Shown here: one piece after another, positions 12,501 through 21,676 of the stretch
How positions within the stretch are numbered: the stretch's first letter is position 1
Layout of the letters: each line of letters begins with the position of its first letter
Origin: Erodium maritimum
Taxonomy: Eukaryota > Streptophyta > Magnoliopsida > Geraniales > Geraniaceae
Direction of reading: 5' to 3'
Length of the DNA stretch: 64,000 bases
Assembly (NCBI GenBank): GCA_963921825.1
Contig: OY997593.1
Coordinates: 73,464,513 to 73,528,512, forward strand
Notes under the pieces: generated by a model
Database searches by the model: none
What the model saw: the letters and a program-made list of their open reading frames with translations, nothing else
Told to the model about the DNA's origin: nothing
Position numbers and translations under genes: made by a program

Positions 12501-15500
12501 ACGAAAATGCCCTTGATCCTCACTGGTACCGCAGAGTATCTTTTTGCTGTTGGTTATAACTACCTTTTGTTCCTCTAGGGGGTGCTCTAAAGCCAACCGA
12601 TGTTGAGACATTATGGGTTCATGTCACATGTGCATGGTTTCAACCCGAAGTCGCTTTTGCAAGTGATGAAAAGATGGAACCCGCTATTGGGATCTTGAGT
12701 ATTCCTTCAAACGCTTTTGTCAAGGTAAAACATTAAAAACTCTTTGTTCGGTCAATCCGCAATAAAGAATTTTGAGTAGCGTCGCATAAACAAAGTATCA
12801 CAATATTCTTTACTTGAATTGCAGATATGCGTCATTTGTAAGCAAATTCATGGTTCTTGCACGCAGTGTAGCAAGTGCTCAACTTATTACCATGCAATGT
12901 GTGCATCAAGGGCCGGGTATCGAATGGAGGTAAATAACTTATTTGGATTATTGCGTCGTAATGACTTGGGATAACTGCAAAAAATTACCCTGGGGTGTTC
13001 ACTTTATGCAATTTGTAGCCCTCTTCTTTGGTAGTTGCAAAAAAGAGTCATGAACTTAACTTTTTGTTGCACTATATATAAATTTGTTTCAAAATGACAA
13101 TTTTACCCTTGGAAATTAAATTTTTTGAAGAACAAAAAATCAAAATTTTCATATCCCTTGAATTTCTTATTCTTTGTACAGTACTGAGAGGAAGAAAATT
13201 AAGGGATATGAATATTTGGAAGTTTTTTTTTGTTTTTTAGTTTATTATTTTTTTTAAAATATTAATTTCCAAGGATAAAAGCGCCATTTTATACAAATTG
13301 CAACAAAAAGGCAAGTTCAGGGTATTTTTTTGCAATTATAAAAGAACAGGGCTACAAGTTGCAAAAAATGAATACCTCAGGGTACTTTTTTGCAATTATA
13401 CCTGGTAACTTCATTGATTCTTATCAAACTTTATTAATTCCAACACGATTACAGTTACATTGCTTGGAGAAAAATGGTAGGCAGATCACTAAGATGGTTT
13501 CGTATTGTGCATATCATAGGTATGTACGTTCGTTTGGCATAAATACACCCTTTAGAATCGCTTCTTTAAATTGGTATTCTAGTTGATTTATGTTCATCGT
13601 TATGTTTCAACGTAGGGCTCCGAATCCCGATAACGTGTTGGTTATACAATCTCCCCTAGGAGTTTTTGCTACCAAGAGCCTTCTCCAGAACAAGAAAAAG
13701 GCAGGTTCAAGACTTATATCATCTGCTCGGAAAAAGATTCAAGAGGTTTCAACTGTTGAAACTAACAAGTCGGATCCATTCTCTGCCGCGAGGTGTCGGA
13801 TATATAAGAGGCCGGAGAATAACAAGAAGGTAGCTTACAATTATATTTGAGTTGGGGATAATTGCAAAAGCGTACCCTGATGTATTTACTTTTTGCAGCT
13901 TGTAGCCCTCTTCTTTGATAATTGCAAAAGTGTCGTGAATTTGTCTTTTTGTTGCACTATGTATAAATTTGTTTCAAAATGACAGGTTTTACCCTTGAGA
14001 GTTTAAATTTGAAAAATAATATTTAAAGAAAAAAATTCAAATTTTCCAATCCCTGAAATTTCTTAATCTTTGTACGGTACAAAGAGGAAGAAAATTAAGG
14101 GATATGAAAATTTGGATTTCTTGTTTTTTACTTATCATTTTTAAAATCTAAATTGGAAGGGTAAAATCGTCATTTAAATACAAATTACAACAAAAAGACA
14201 AGTTCAGGGTATTTTTTTTACAAATATCAAAAGGGGGATACAAGTTGCAAAAAATGAATACCTCAGGGTACTTTTTTGCAATAATCCCTTATATCTAAGG
14301 TTAATTACACCCAGTACCCCTAAGTTACACGTCTTTCACCTAACTGAAAAATGACGAAAACTCCCAGGTGTAATTAACCTTTTTTTATTTATGAAGGTAG
14401 TTATTTCCTCACTATATTTTTTTACCGGGTTATAGAGAACAGAGGAGGAAGCCATTTGCCACCACGTGATGGGTGCTCGCCGTCATCCTCTAAGCGAGAT
14501 AAGAAGCTTAAACATGCTCAGGGTAAATTTTGTTGCTTCTCTTTTAAGTTTTAAGAACCAAAAGAACGATTAGAAGATGACATTCGCTTTTCTTATTGTT
14601 TCACAGGCTGTGAAGGAGCAGCCTAAAACGTTTTCTTCTTTCAGAGAGCGGCTTTACCATTTACAGGCAAGTCTTTAATCTTTTATTAACTCGAAAATTG
14701 ATCGCTCCATCTCCAGATTATCAAGTTTTTGATTCGTTTTTTCTCATTGACTACAGAGAACAGAGCACGACCGGGTTTGCTTTGGTAGATCCGGGATACA
14801 CGGATGGGGACTCTTTGCCCGTAGGAATATCCCAGAAGGAGAAATGGTACGTAAACTAGACTTTGAAAGTATTATTTAGTGTATATCGACAATGTTAGAT
14901 TAGAATTTCCTACTTTATCCCTGATAAAAAACAAGAAAGATAGCAAAAAAGTACCTTGAAGTATTCAGTTTTACAACTTGGTACCCTTCTTTGATAATTG
15001 CAAAAAAAATACTCTGAACTTGTCTTTTTATCGGAATTTGTATAAAATGGGGACTTTACCCTTATAGTTTGTATTTTTAAAAGTAGTAAGTAAAAAACAA
15101 AAAAAATCCAATTTCCTAAATCTCTTAATTTTTTTCCTCTGTGTACCTTACAAAGAGTAAGAAATTTAAAAGGTATGAAAATTTGGAGTTTTTGTTCTCC
15201 AATTATTATTTTTTTGGATTTAAATTCACAAGGGCTTAGTCATTTTGAAACAAATTTATGTAAAGTGCAACAAAAAGACAAGTTCCGGGTTCTTTTTGTA
15301 ATTAATAAAGAAGATGGTTACAACTTGCAAAAAGTGAATACCTATGGGTACTTTTTTGCAATAATGTGGAGATTCTCCTCTTAACGTTCTCATTCCTTTC
15401 TAGGTTCTTGAATACCGGGGTGAACAGGTGAGAGGTAGTATTGCGGATTTAAGGGAGGCACGCTACCGGTTAGAAGGCAAAGACTGCTACGTAAGATAAT

Positions 15501-16444
15501 TACTCGATTTTTCTTTCTTGGTCGTTCCAAGTTTATGTTTATGCTAAGAGAAACTCGTGTTGACCACGACGTTTTTTTTTTCCTGCGCAGCTGTTTAAGA
15601 TAAGTGAAGAGGTGGTCGTGGATGCCACAGATAAGGGAAACATCGCCCGCCTGATCAACCATTCGGTAAGTCATCTAATTGATTCAAGAGCCGTTCAATG
15701 ATAGTCTTTCTTCTTTTTTTTTTATTGAATTGCATCGATCTTTGGTTCAGTGTATGCCAAATTGCTATGCGAGGATCATGAGCGTGGGTGATGAGCAAAG
15801 CAGAATCGTTCTCATTGCTAAGGCTAATGTATCTGCCGGAGATGAGCTAACGTATGAGTCTTTTTGATTAATACTGATTCATGCAAATATAAGTTCTTTT
15901 AAGGGATAATTGCAAAAGTATACCTTGAGGTATTCACTTTTTTGCAACTTGTAGCCCTCTTGATTGCAAAAAAGTACCCTGAACTCATCTTATTGTTGCA
16001 CTTTGTATAATTTTGTTTCAAAATGATGATTTTACCCTTGTAAATTTCAAAAAACAACAATGAAAGAACAAAAATTTCCAATTTTTCGTATCCCTTAAAT
16101 TTCTTACTCTTTGCACGTTACAAAGAGAGAGAACTAAGCAATACGAAAAATTGGATTTTCTGTTTTTAACTTGTTATTTTTTAAATCTAAATTACAAACT
16201 GTAACGAAAAGACAAATTCAGGAGCACTTTTTTTTTGCAATCCGGAGGGCTACAAGTTGCAAAGAAAATGAACACACCCGGATACGTTTTTTGCAGTTAT
16301 TCCTTATAATCATGACGACGTGTTGTATTGATAACGTTTTCGTTGTCTTGCAGGTACGATTACTTGTTCGATCCTGATGAACCCGACGAATTCAAAGTGC
16401 CTTGCCTGTGCAAAGCTCCGAGCTGCCGGAAATTCATGAACTAG
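6527..16444 (+). CDS. ATX5: Trithorax-like histone H3 lysine-4 methyltransferase, ATX3/4/5 type
   Basis: Twenty-three exons, all in continuous frame, encode 1,067 residues, close to the ~1,020-1,045 usual for ATX3-5: 6527-7420, 7500-7555, 7910-8123, 8749-8877, 9388-9456, 9541-9609, 10079-10170, 10282-10374, 10847-10982, 11122-11227, 11680-11779, 11864-11988, 12579-12724, 12825-12929, 13455-13519, 13616-13829, 14436-14522, 14607-14666, 14757-14846, 15404-15490, 15591-15665, 15751-15851, 16354-16444. The start MIIKRKLK is the family's typical N-terminus. Domains in order: polyglutamate tract (179-195), PWWP (~240-335), PHD finger (CGICKKIW...[12 protein letters not shown], ~440-505), PHD2 ([19 protein letters not shown], ~635-680), extended PHD (~690-790), SET (~921-1050) with NHSCMPNC at 1002-1009 and YDY at 1039-1041, then post-[11 protein letters not shown]. 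No FYR domain, which separates it from ATX1/2. The enzyme should methylate H3K4 in the nucleus. Introns 3 and 18 use GC donors (CAG|GCAAGT). ATX4 versus ATX5 orthology cannot be settled here. Confidence 0.95.
7061..7111 (+). repeat. In-frame (GAA)17 microsatellite coding polyglutamate
   Basis: Seventeen perfect GAA codons lie in exon 1 of the ATX-type gene, followed by three Asp codons, just before the PWWP domain. Perfect codon uniformity implies recent slippage rather than selection on an old acidic tract. Confidence 0.95.
7597..7876. repeat. Foldback element family B in ATX intron 2
   Basis: The ends TATAGGAAAAACTGCATTTG and TAAATGTAGTTTTTCCACTA are inverted copies, and the arms stay complementary inward (ACATACCCTAAAGGTGA; TAACACACTGTCACCTT) for ~95 bp. 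It fills most of intron 2 (7556-7909). TATA at both ends may be a target duplication. Non-coding. Confidence 0.85.
8235..8670. repeat. Foldback element family A, copy 3 (ATX intron 3)
   Basis: Starts GGGGACAATTGCAAAAAGTA and ends with the inverted TTTTTTGTTATTATCCC. Inner arms carry the TTTTACCCTTACAATTTAG block and its inverse. It sits between exons 3 and 4. Confidence 0.9.
8924..9337. repeat. Foldback element family A, copy 4 (ATX intron 4)
   Basis: Left end AGGGATAATTGCAAGTACCC, right end TTTTGCAATTATCTC. The palindrome centre CTTTGTAAGGTACAAAG is preserved near 9115-9131. Confidence 0.9.
9670..10039. repeat. Foldback element family A, copy 5 (ATX intron 6)
   Basis: The left terminal GGGATAATTGC is lost, but CAAAAAAGTACCCTAGGGTA and the complete inner arms remain. 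The right end TTTTTTGCAATTATCCC is intact. The centre CTTTGTACGGTACAAAG lies near 9858. Confidence 0.85.
10466..10795. repeat. Direct duplication of ~130 bp in ATX intron 8
   Basis: Two copies (about 10466-10600 and 10663-10795) share GGCAACC near the start, AAATACCCTC, and AAAATAAGGGTATTCTTGTC near the end, both running to TATTTGAT. They are separated by ~60 bp. No inverted ends were seen. Confidence 0.75.
11245..11649. repeat. Foldback element family A, copy 6 (ATX intron 10)
   Basis: The left end has ATTGCAAAACAGTACCCTAA and the right end AGGTACTTTCTTGATAATTA. The arms are more decayed than in other copies, but the centre CTTGTACCGTTCAAAG is still visible near 11420. Confidence 0.8.
12128..12426. 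mobile_element. Tourist-like MITE (PIF/Harbinger type) in ATX intron 12
   Basis: The ends GAGCACCTGCAATGGAGGG and CCCTCCATTGGAGATGCTC are inverted repeats, flanked by TTA on both sides (12125-12127 and 12427-12429), the target duplication expected for PIF/Harbinger elements. The 299 bp body is non-coding. A related GAGCATCTCGAACGC end lies just upstream at ~12048, perhaps a decayed neighbour copy. Confidence 0.75.
12968..13401. repeat. Foldback element family A, copy 7 (ATX intron 14)
   Basis: Left GGGATAACTGCAAAAAATTA, right ACTTTTTTGCAATTATACC. The inner arms pair around the centre CTTTGTACAGTACTGAG near 13175. Well preserved. Confidence 0.9.
13855..14289. repeat. Foldback element family A, copy 8 (ATX intron 16)
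   Basis: Left GGGGATAATTGCAAAAGCGT, right ACTTTTTTGCAATAATCCC. The centre CTTTGTACGGTACAAAG near 14074-14090 is a perfect palindrome core. This is one of the best-preserved copies. Confidence 0.9.
14298..14380. repeat. Short 83 bp foldback beside family A copy 8
   Basis: AGGTTAATTACACC at 14298-14311 is exactly inverted at 14367-14380. It lies eight bases after the family A copy in the same intron. It may be an internally deleted MITE. Confidence 0.65.
14938..15365. repeat. Foldback element family A, copy 9 (ATX intron 19)
   Basis: The left end is degraded (AGATAGCAAAAAAGTACCTT). The inner arms and the right end GGGTACTTTTTTGCAATAAT are clear, with the centre CTTACAAAGAG near 15146. Confidence 0.8.
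15903..16303. repeat. Foldback element family A, copy 10 (ATX intron 22)
   Basis: Left GGGATAATTGCAAAAGTATA, right CGTTTTTTGCAGTTATTCC. The centre is CTTTGCACGTTACAAAG near 16110. It lies immediately before the last ATX exon; a remnant of its right end travels with the duplicated last exon at 40.5 kb. Confidence 0.85.
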
Positions 16445-16840
16445 GGCGGCGCCTGATCTCTCGGGGACCACCGGAGTATTGTTTCCGGGCAAGGAGTGTT
16501 AGTACTAACCAACCAACCCCCATATGTGTACACCCGCTTGGTTGGACCTCCGGCAGCTCAGTTACAGTAGCTAAAATTACTGAATTTGCCATTTTTGGTA
16601 GAGGACTAACTGTATGTTTATTTCATTTCTTCTTTTTGACAGTCTCTATCAAGCTTAATAATAAAAAGAAAAAGGGCATTTTCTATTTAATTAATCACTA
16701 TGGACTGAATTGGCTTTACTGAATTAGGTTTACTGATATAAATTATCACAATTATGGTTTCGAACCTGAACTATACACAAAGCTCGAATCGAGGTTAAAA
16801 AATTAATTTGTAATAAAAAATTAAAAACAAGAAGTTCAAA
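16445..16840. other. 3' flank of the ATX-type gene
   Basis: Presumed 3'UTR and flank up to the satellite. AATAAT/AATAAAAAG near 16657-16668 may act in polyadenylation. No other gene is seen. Confidence 0.4.
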
Positions 16841-16981
16841 TTACCGGTGTTCCAATGTTGTAACATAAATTCGGTGAAAGCATGCTCGTTCAATGTTCAC
16901 CTCAACAGTCGGATTGATGTCATTCGGCGAGTACTCTTGTTGCTCCAATGATGTTGGCGGTTGAGTCGAATCGTCGGACAT
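16841..16981 (-). CDS. Small 46-codon ORF at the satellite edge, unknown function
   Basis: Minus-strand ATG at 16981 opens a 46-residue frame (MSDDSTQPPTSLEQQEYSPN...) ending at TAA 16841. The ~65 nt upstream of it, to the satellite edge at 17047, is CT-rich leader-like sequence, so the satellite array begins exactly where a promoter would be expected. The peptide resembles no family I recognise. It may be the first exon of a decayed gene or transposon that contributed the satellite sequence. Coding status is unproven. Confidence 0.25.
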   Translation of the reverse strand: MSDDSTQPPTSLEQQEYSPNDINPTVEVNIERACFHRIYVTTLEHR

Positions 16982-17046
16982 TTTTGACCGAATTTTGTAG
17001 AGATGAAGTGGATAATTTGAGAGAGTGAGTTGAGAGAAGTGTCGTG

Positions 17047-18606
17047 GTATGTTGGAATCGGCAAAAAAGTGGAAATATTTTCATGAGGTTAAAACATGTA
17101 GGGAAAACAAGAATATGCATATCTACGAGTACCCACTCATTTTTGGCCAATTCGAGTTTGTTAATTCAGTAAAAAATAGATTTCTCGGTTTTTCGCCGTT
17201 TTCTGCATACTATAGTATGTCGGAATCGGCAAAAAAAGTGATAAAACTTTTCATGAGGTTAAAACATGTAGGGAGAACAAGAATATGCATATCTACGAGT
17301 ACCCACTCATTTTTGGCCAATTCGAGTTTGTTAATTCAGTAAAAAATAGATTTCTCGGTTTTTCGCCGTTTTCTGCATACTATAGTATGTCGGAATCGGC
17401 AAAAAAAGTGATAAAACTTTTCATGAGGTTAAAACATGTAGGGAGAACAAGAATATGCATATCTACGAGTACCCACTCATTTTTGGCCAATTCGAGTTTG
17501 TTAATTCAATAAAAAATAGATTTCTGAATTTTTCACCGTTTCGGCATACTGTATAGTATGTCAGAATCGGCAAAAAAGTGGTAAATATTTTCATGAGGTT
17601 AAAACATGTAGGGAGAACAAGAATATGTTTATCTACGAGTACCCATTAATTTTTGGCCAATTCGAGTTTGTTAATTCAGTAAAAAATAGATATCTCGGTT
17701 CTTCGCCGTTTTCGGCATACTATATAGTATGTCGTAATCGGCAAAAAAGTGGTAAAAAATTTCCTTAGGTTAAAACATGTAGGGAGAAGAAGAATATGCA
17801 TATCTACGAGTACCCACTAATTTTTGGCCAATTCGAGTTTCTTAATTCAGTAAAAAAAAATAGATTTCTCGGTTTTTCGTCGTTTTCAGCATACTATAGT
17901 ATATCAGAATCGGCGAAAAAGTTGTAAAAAATTTCATGAGGTTAAAACATGTAGGGAGATCAAGAATATGCATATCTACGAGTACCCACTCATTTTTGGT
18001 CAATTCGAGTTTGTTAATTCAGTAAAAGATAGATTTCTCGGTTTTTCGCCGTTTTCGGCATACTATTGTATGTCGGAATCGACAAAAAAGTGGTAAAAAT
18101 TTTCATGAGGTTAAAACATGTAGGGAGAACAATAATATGCATATCTACGAGTACCCACTCATTTTTGGCCAATTCGAGTTTGTTAATTCAGTAAAAGATA
18201 GATTTCTCGGTTTTTCCCGTTTTCGACATACTATAATATGTCGGAATCGGCAAAAAAGTGGTAAAAAATTTCATGAGGTTAAAACATGTCGGGAAAACAA
18301 GAATATGCATATCTACGAGTACCCACTAATTTTTGTCCAATTCGAGTTTGTTAATTCAATAAAAAAAATAGATTTCTCGGTTTTTAGCCGTTTTCGGCAT
18401 ACTATAGTATGTTGGAATCGACAAAAAAGTGGTAAAATTTTTATTCATGTTTAAACATGTAGGGAGAATAAGAATATGCATATCTATGAGTACCCACTCA
18501 ATTTTGGCCAATTCGAGTTTGTTAATTCAGTAAAAGATAGATTTCTCGGTTTTTCGCCGTGTTCGGCATACTATATAGTATGTCGGAATCGACAAAAAAG
18601 TGGCAA
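17047..18606. repeat. ~170 bp satellite array, left segment (~9 monomers)
   Basis: Head-to-tail monomers of ~168-171 bp, for example period exactly 170 between 17219 and 17389. Each contains TGTCGGAATCGGCAAAAAAG, AGGTTAAAACATGTAGGGAG, AATATGCATATCTACGAGTA and the palindrome CATACTATAGTATG. From about 17500 the monomer order is colinear and almost identical with 30494-31600 on the other side of the retrotransposon, so both belong to the same higher-order repeat. Confidence 0.95.
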
Positions 18607-21600
18607 TGTCACGCCCCAATTTCAGCGAACCGAACTCGGGACGCGAATATTTAAAACATGAACACTTAAAACCTGTTTTGAATAAAACTCTGATATTTCC
18701 ATTTAATTACCAAAAATAATAATAGTATTTACAATACAAAAACGTTCCAACAAGTGGACAAGGTACACATCCGTCACTAGACTCAACAAAAGTAAAGACC
18801 AGACTCCGCTCCAAGCTCCATGGACTTCAAGAGCTAACCTAGTCCGTCCGGTGATCAGTACCTGTAGGAAAAGCAGCTAGGGGTGAGCGTTCGCTCACCT
18901 CCACGGATAACAGACTGACTATGGCATAATTAGTAGATAAAGCCAGTAACACTAAAACCAACCCAACACCGGGACTACAGTCCCCAACTCAGGTACTCAA
19001 CTGACCCACAACCCGTCACCTTCCTCAACAGACTCGACACTCGATGATACAGTGTAAACCCGACACAACTATCGACGACCTCCTCAAGGACTCGAACGAA
19101 ACGACACAACACCAACCAAGATCACAAAGGATCGCACACCAGCTGCTCAGTAACCAATCTCAATCAGGTCAGGGTTCGACCTATCGCAATTCCTCGACAC
19201 GAAGTCGGATCAGGCTGTCGACCTTTCAAACTCGCAATTCCTCGACACTAAGTCGGATCAGGCTGTCGACCTTTAAAACTCGCAATTCATCGACACTAAG
19301 TCGGATCAGGCTGTCGACCTTTAGAACTCGCAATTCATCGACACTAAGTCGGATCAGGCTGTCGACCTTTAAAACTCGCAATTCATCGACACTAAGTCGG
19401 ATCAGGCTGTCGACCTTTAGAACTCACAATTCATCGACACTAAGTCGGATCAGGCTGTCGACCTTTAAAACTCGCAATTCATCGACACTAAGTCGGATCA
19501 GGCTGTCGACCTTTAAAACTCGCAATTCATCGACACTAAGTCGGATCAGGCTGTCGACCTTTAGAACTCGCAATTCATCGACACTAAGTCGGATCAGGCT
19601 GTCGACCTTTAGAACTCACCACCCCAGGTAACCACAATCACAATCACAGGCAAGTTCAATCACACAGGCACTCAAGGCCACTCAAGACACCTCAACAGTC
19701 AAGACTCGGGTTCAACTACCCCACGGGCACTCGCTGCCACTCAAGACACCAAATTAAATACACGGCTCTCATGGCCACCCCGACTCAACAATTAAATACG
19801 GGCTCTCAAGGCCACCCAAACTCAACAATTAAATACGGGCTCTCAAGGCCACCCAAACTCAACAATTAAATAAAACGCACGACAACCTCCGGCATACTCG
19901 ATGCCTCCAACGGTCCTAAATTTACTAGTTTCACAAACAACCTCCGGGCATGGTCATATGCCTCCAGTAATTCAATTATCGCTAAGTTCTCTGTTCCTAC
20001 GACACTACTAAGTGTCACATGCTTTTCTCTTGAACGCTACAATCCCGTATCATGCTTTTCTAATAATTAAATAAATCTACTCAACCCACGACACCCCGGT
20101 GTCACATGCAATTCTACTATTAACTTTCCCTAATCAGGGCCGAGATCCGGCTACTTTTCCCTACCTCGTATATAGATCCAAAAGCGCTCCAACAAAACCC
20201 GAAGTGGACTAGTCACTCGCCGAGCTTTCCCTTGCCTCGGTCCGTAGCACGATCTAAAAGAACACAAATTCAAAGTACTTTTAAACTAGTACGAATAAAC
20301 CGAAAATTAATAAACTTAACGCCCAAACGTAACCCCGACAAAGACGATCACTCCCAAACTTCCCAATTATTCGATATTGCCGAAAAAGGACCCGTAAGGG
20401 CCAGATTCGCCCGACATGGCGAATCTGCCCGGTTTTGGTTAATTGCCTTCCGGGGCTCCAAAAGTCCCCAATTTCGTTTCTACGGTCTTAGAATAAATCA
20501 AGGAACTCATCGCACTTGACGGAATCGAATTCCGACTTATAAATCAATTAATTAACGTTTAAAGTTTCCCAAAACCCGTTAATTACAACTTCTCCAAATT
20601 AATTCCAAATTTCGATTCGATTAGGAATAAGTGGTCCGGGGGACGTTTTAAACCACCCGAACATTAAAACCCGAGCAACCGAGCACGTGGGCCCCACCCA
20701 AGAGGCTTGGCCGAGACCCTAGGGTTTGAGGGAGGGGCTCGGCCACCAAGTGGTGGCTGCTGCCACCTCCGGCCAGCCACCACATGGCCGGCCGGCCACC
20801 ACCCACGGTGGCCGGAGCTCCTCCCGAGCCTCCGGTCACCGGAAAACGTGAAATTAAACCCCCAAACACCTCTAAAACGTCTCCAACACCTCCCCACACT
20901 CTACACAACCCTAAGCCTTAGTTTATAACCAAACCCTAGCTCTTGAAAATAATCAAAACGAGAATCGGTTCGGGTATTACCGTAGAGGAGAACGAGGGGA
21001 ACGGGATTGCTCTTTGCTTTGACTCGATCCAAGGGCTCGATCACAAACCCTAGCTCAACCTCCCTTCTTCTCTCTTCTTCTCCTTCTCCTTCTCTCTCTA
21101 AAACCTCTCTTCTAATTTCTAATTTAATTAAACTAACAACAAAACTAATAAAAAACTAACACTTTCCCTCTTAAAACCCCATACTCGGCCAACCCTCTCC
21201 AACCACACCTTTTCCCTCCAAAAATACACCACCATATACTTGACAAGTGTCAAGGTGGGTCCCATACCTTTTGGAAAATATCTAGTTGATATTTTCCAAT
21301 CAGATTCGCGAAAAACGGACGTTTCGGGCCCCGAACGGGCACTTTTCCCAAAAATATTTTAAACTGGACGGGCTTCAAGGAAACGGCCCAACTAAGACCG
21401 CTACGACGATGGCTAAGCTTTTCGGGTCCAACACGGTCCTCGAATGGACCAAAACGTCGCTCGGGTGACTTTTCCAGCGAAAAATCAATCTTTCCCAAAA
21501 TGACCAGAAAGTTGCCCTGAGTCCCCCGTAACTCATTTTAGTCGATAACGGGGTCAACTTAAGTCCGGCATGACCCTCGGGGTCAATTTAAGTTAAGTTA

Positions 21601-21676
21601 AGTGTCTGTCTTAAAAATTTTAAATTTTCCTGTTTTTCGCAGGTTTGACTGACGTTGACCAGAAGTGGTTATTACA
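18607..21676 (-). repeat. 3' LTR of the chromovirus (3,070 bp)
   Basis: Matches 27201-30270 at a constant offset of 8,594 with no length change. I noticed one substitution, near 19427 (A here, G in the other LTR); a full comparison was not made. It contains the nine-copy 48 bp minisatellite and a ~35 bp GGCTCTCAAGGCCACCC repeat. In satellite-target terms this is the intact outer edge. Confidence 0.95.
19180..19615. repeat. 48 bp minisatellite inside the LTR, nine copies
   Basis: The unit contains CTCGCAATTCATCGACAC and TAAGTCGGATCAGGCTGTCG. Because 48 is divisible by three it creates a spurious open frame with a 16-residue period (RNSSTLSRIRLSTF). The same nine copies are at 27774-28209 in the other LTR; the solo LTR at 44.8-47.9 kb has only four. 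Confidence 0.95.

Noticed and set aside
19044-19631. 195-codon open frame with a 16-residue repeat in the LTR (also at 27638-28225)
   Set aside because: It is a by-product of the 48 bp minisatellite in a non-coding LTR, and is open on the opposite strand as well.
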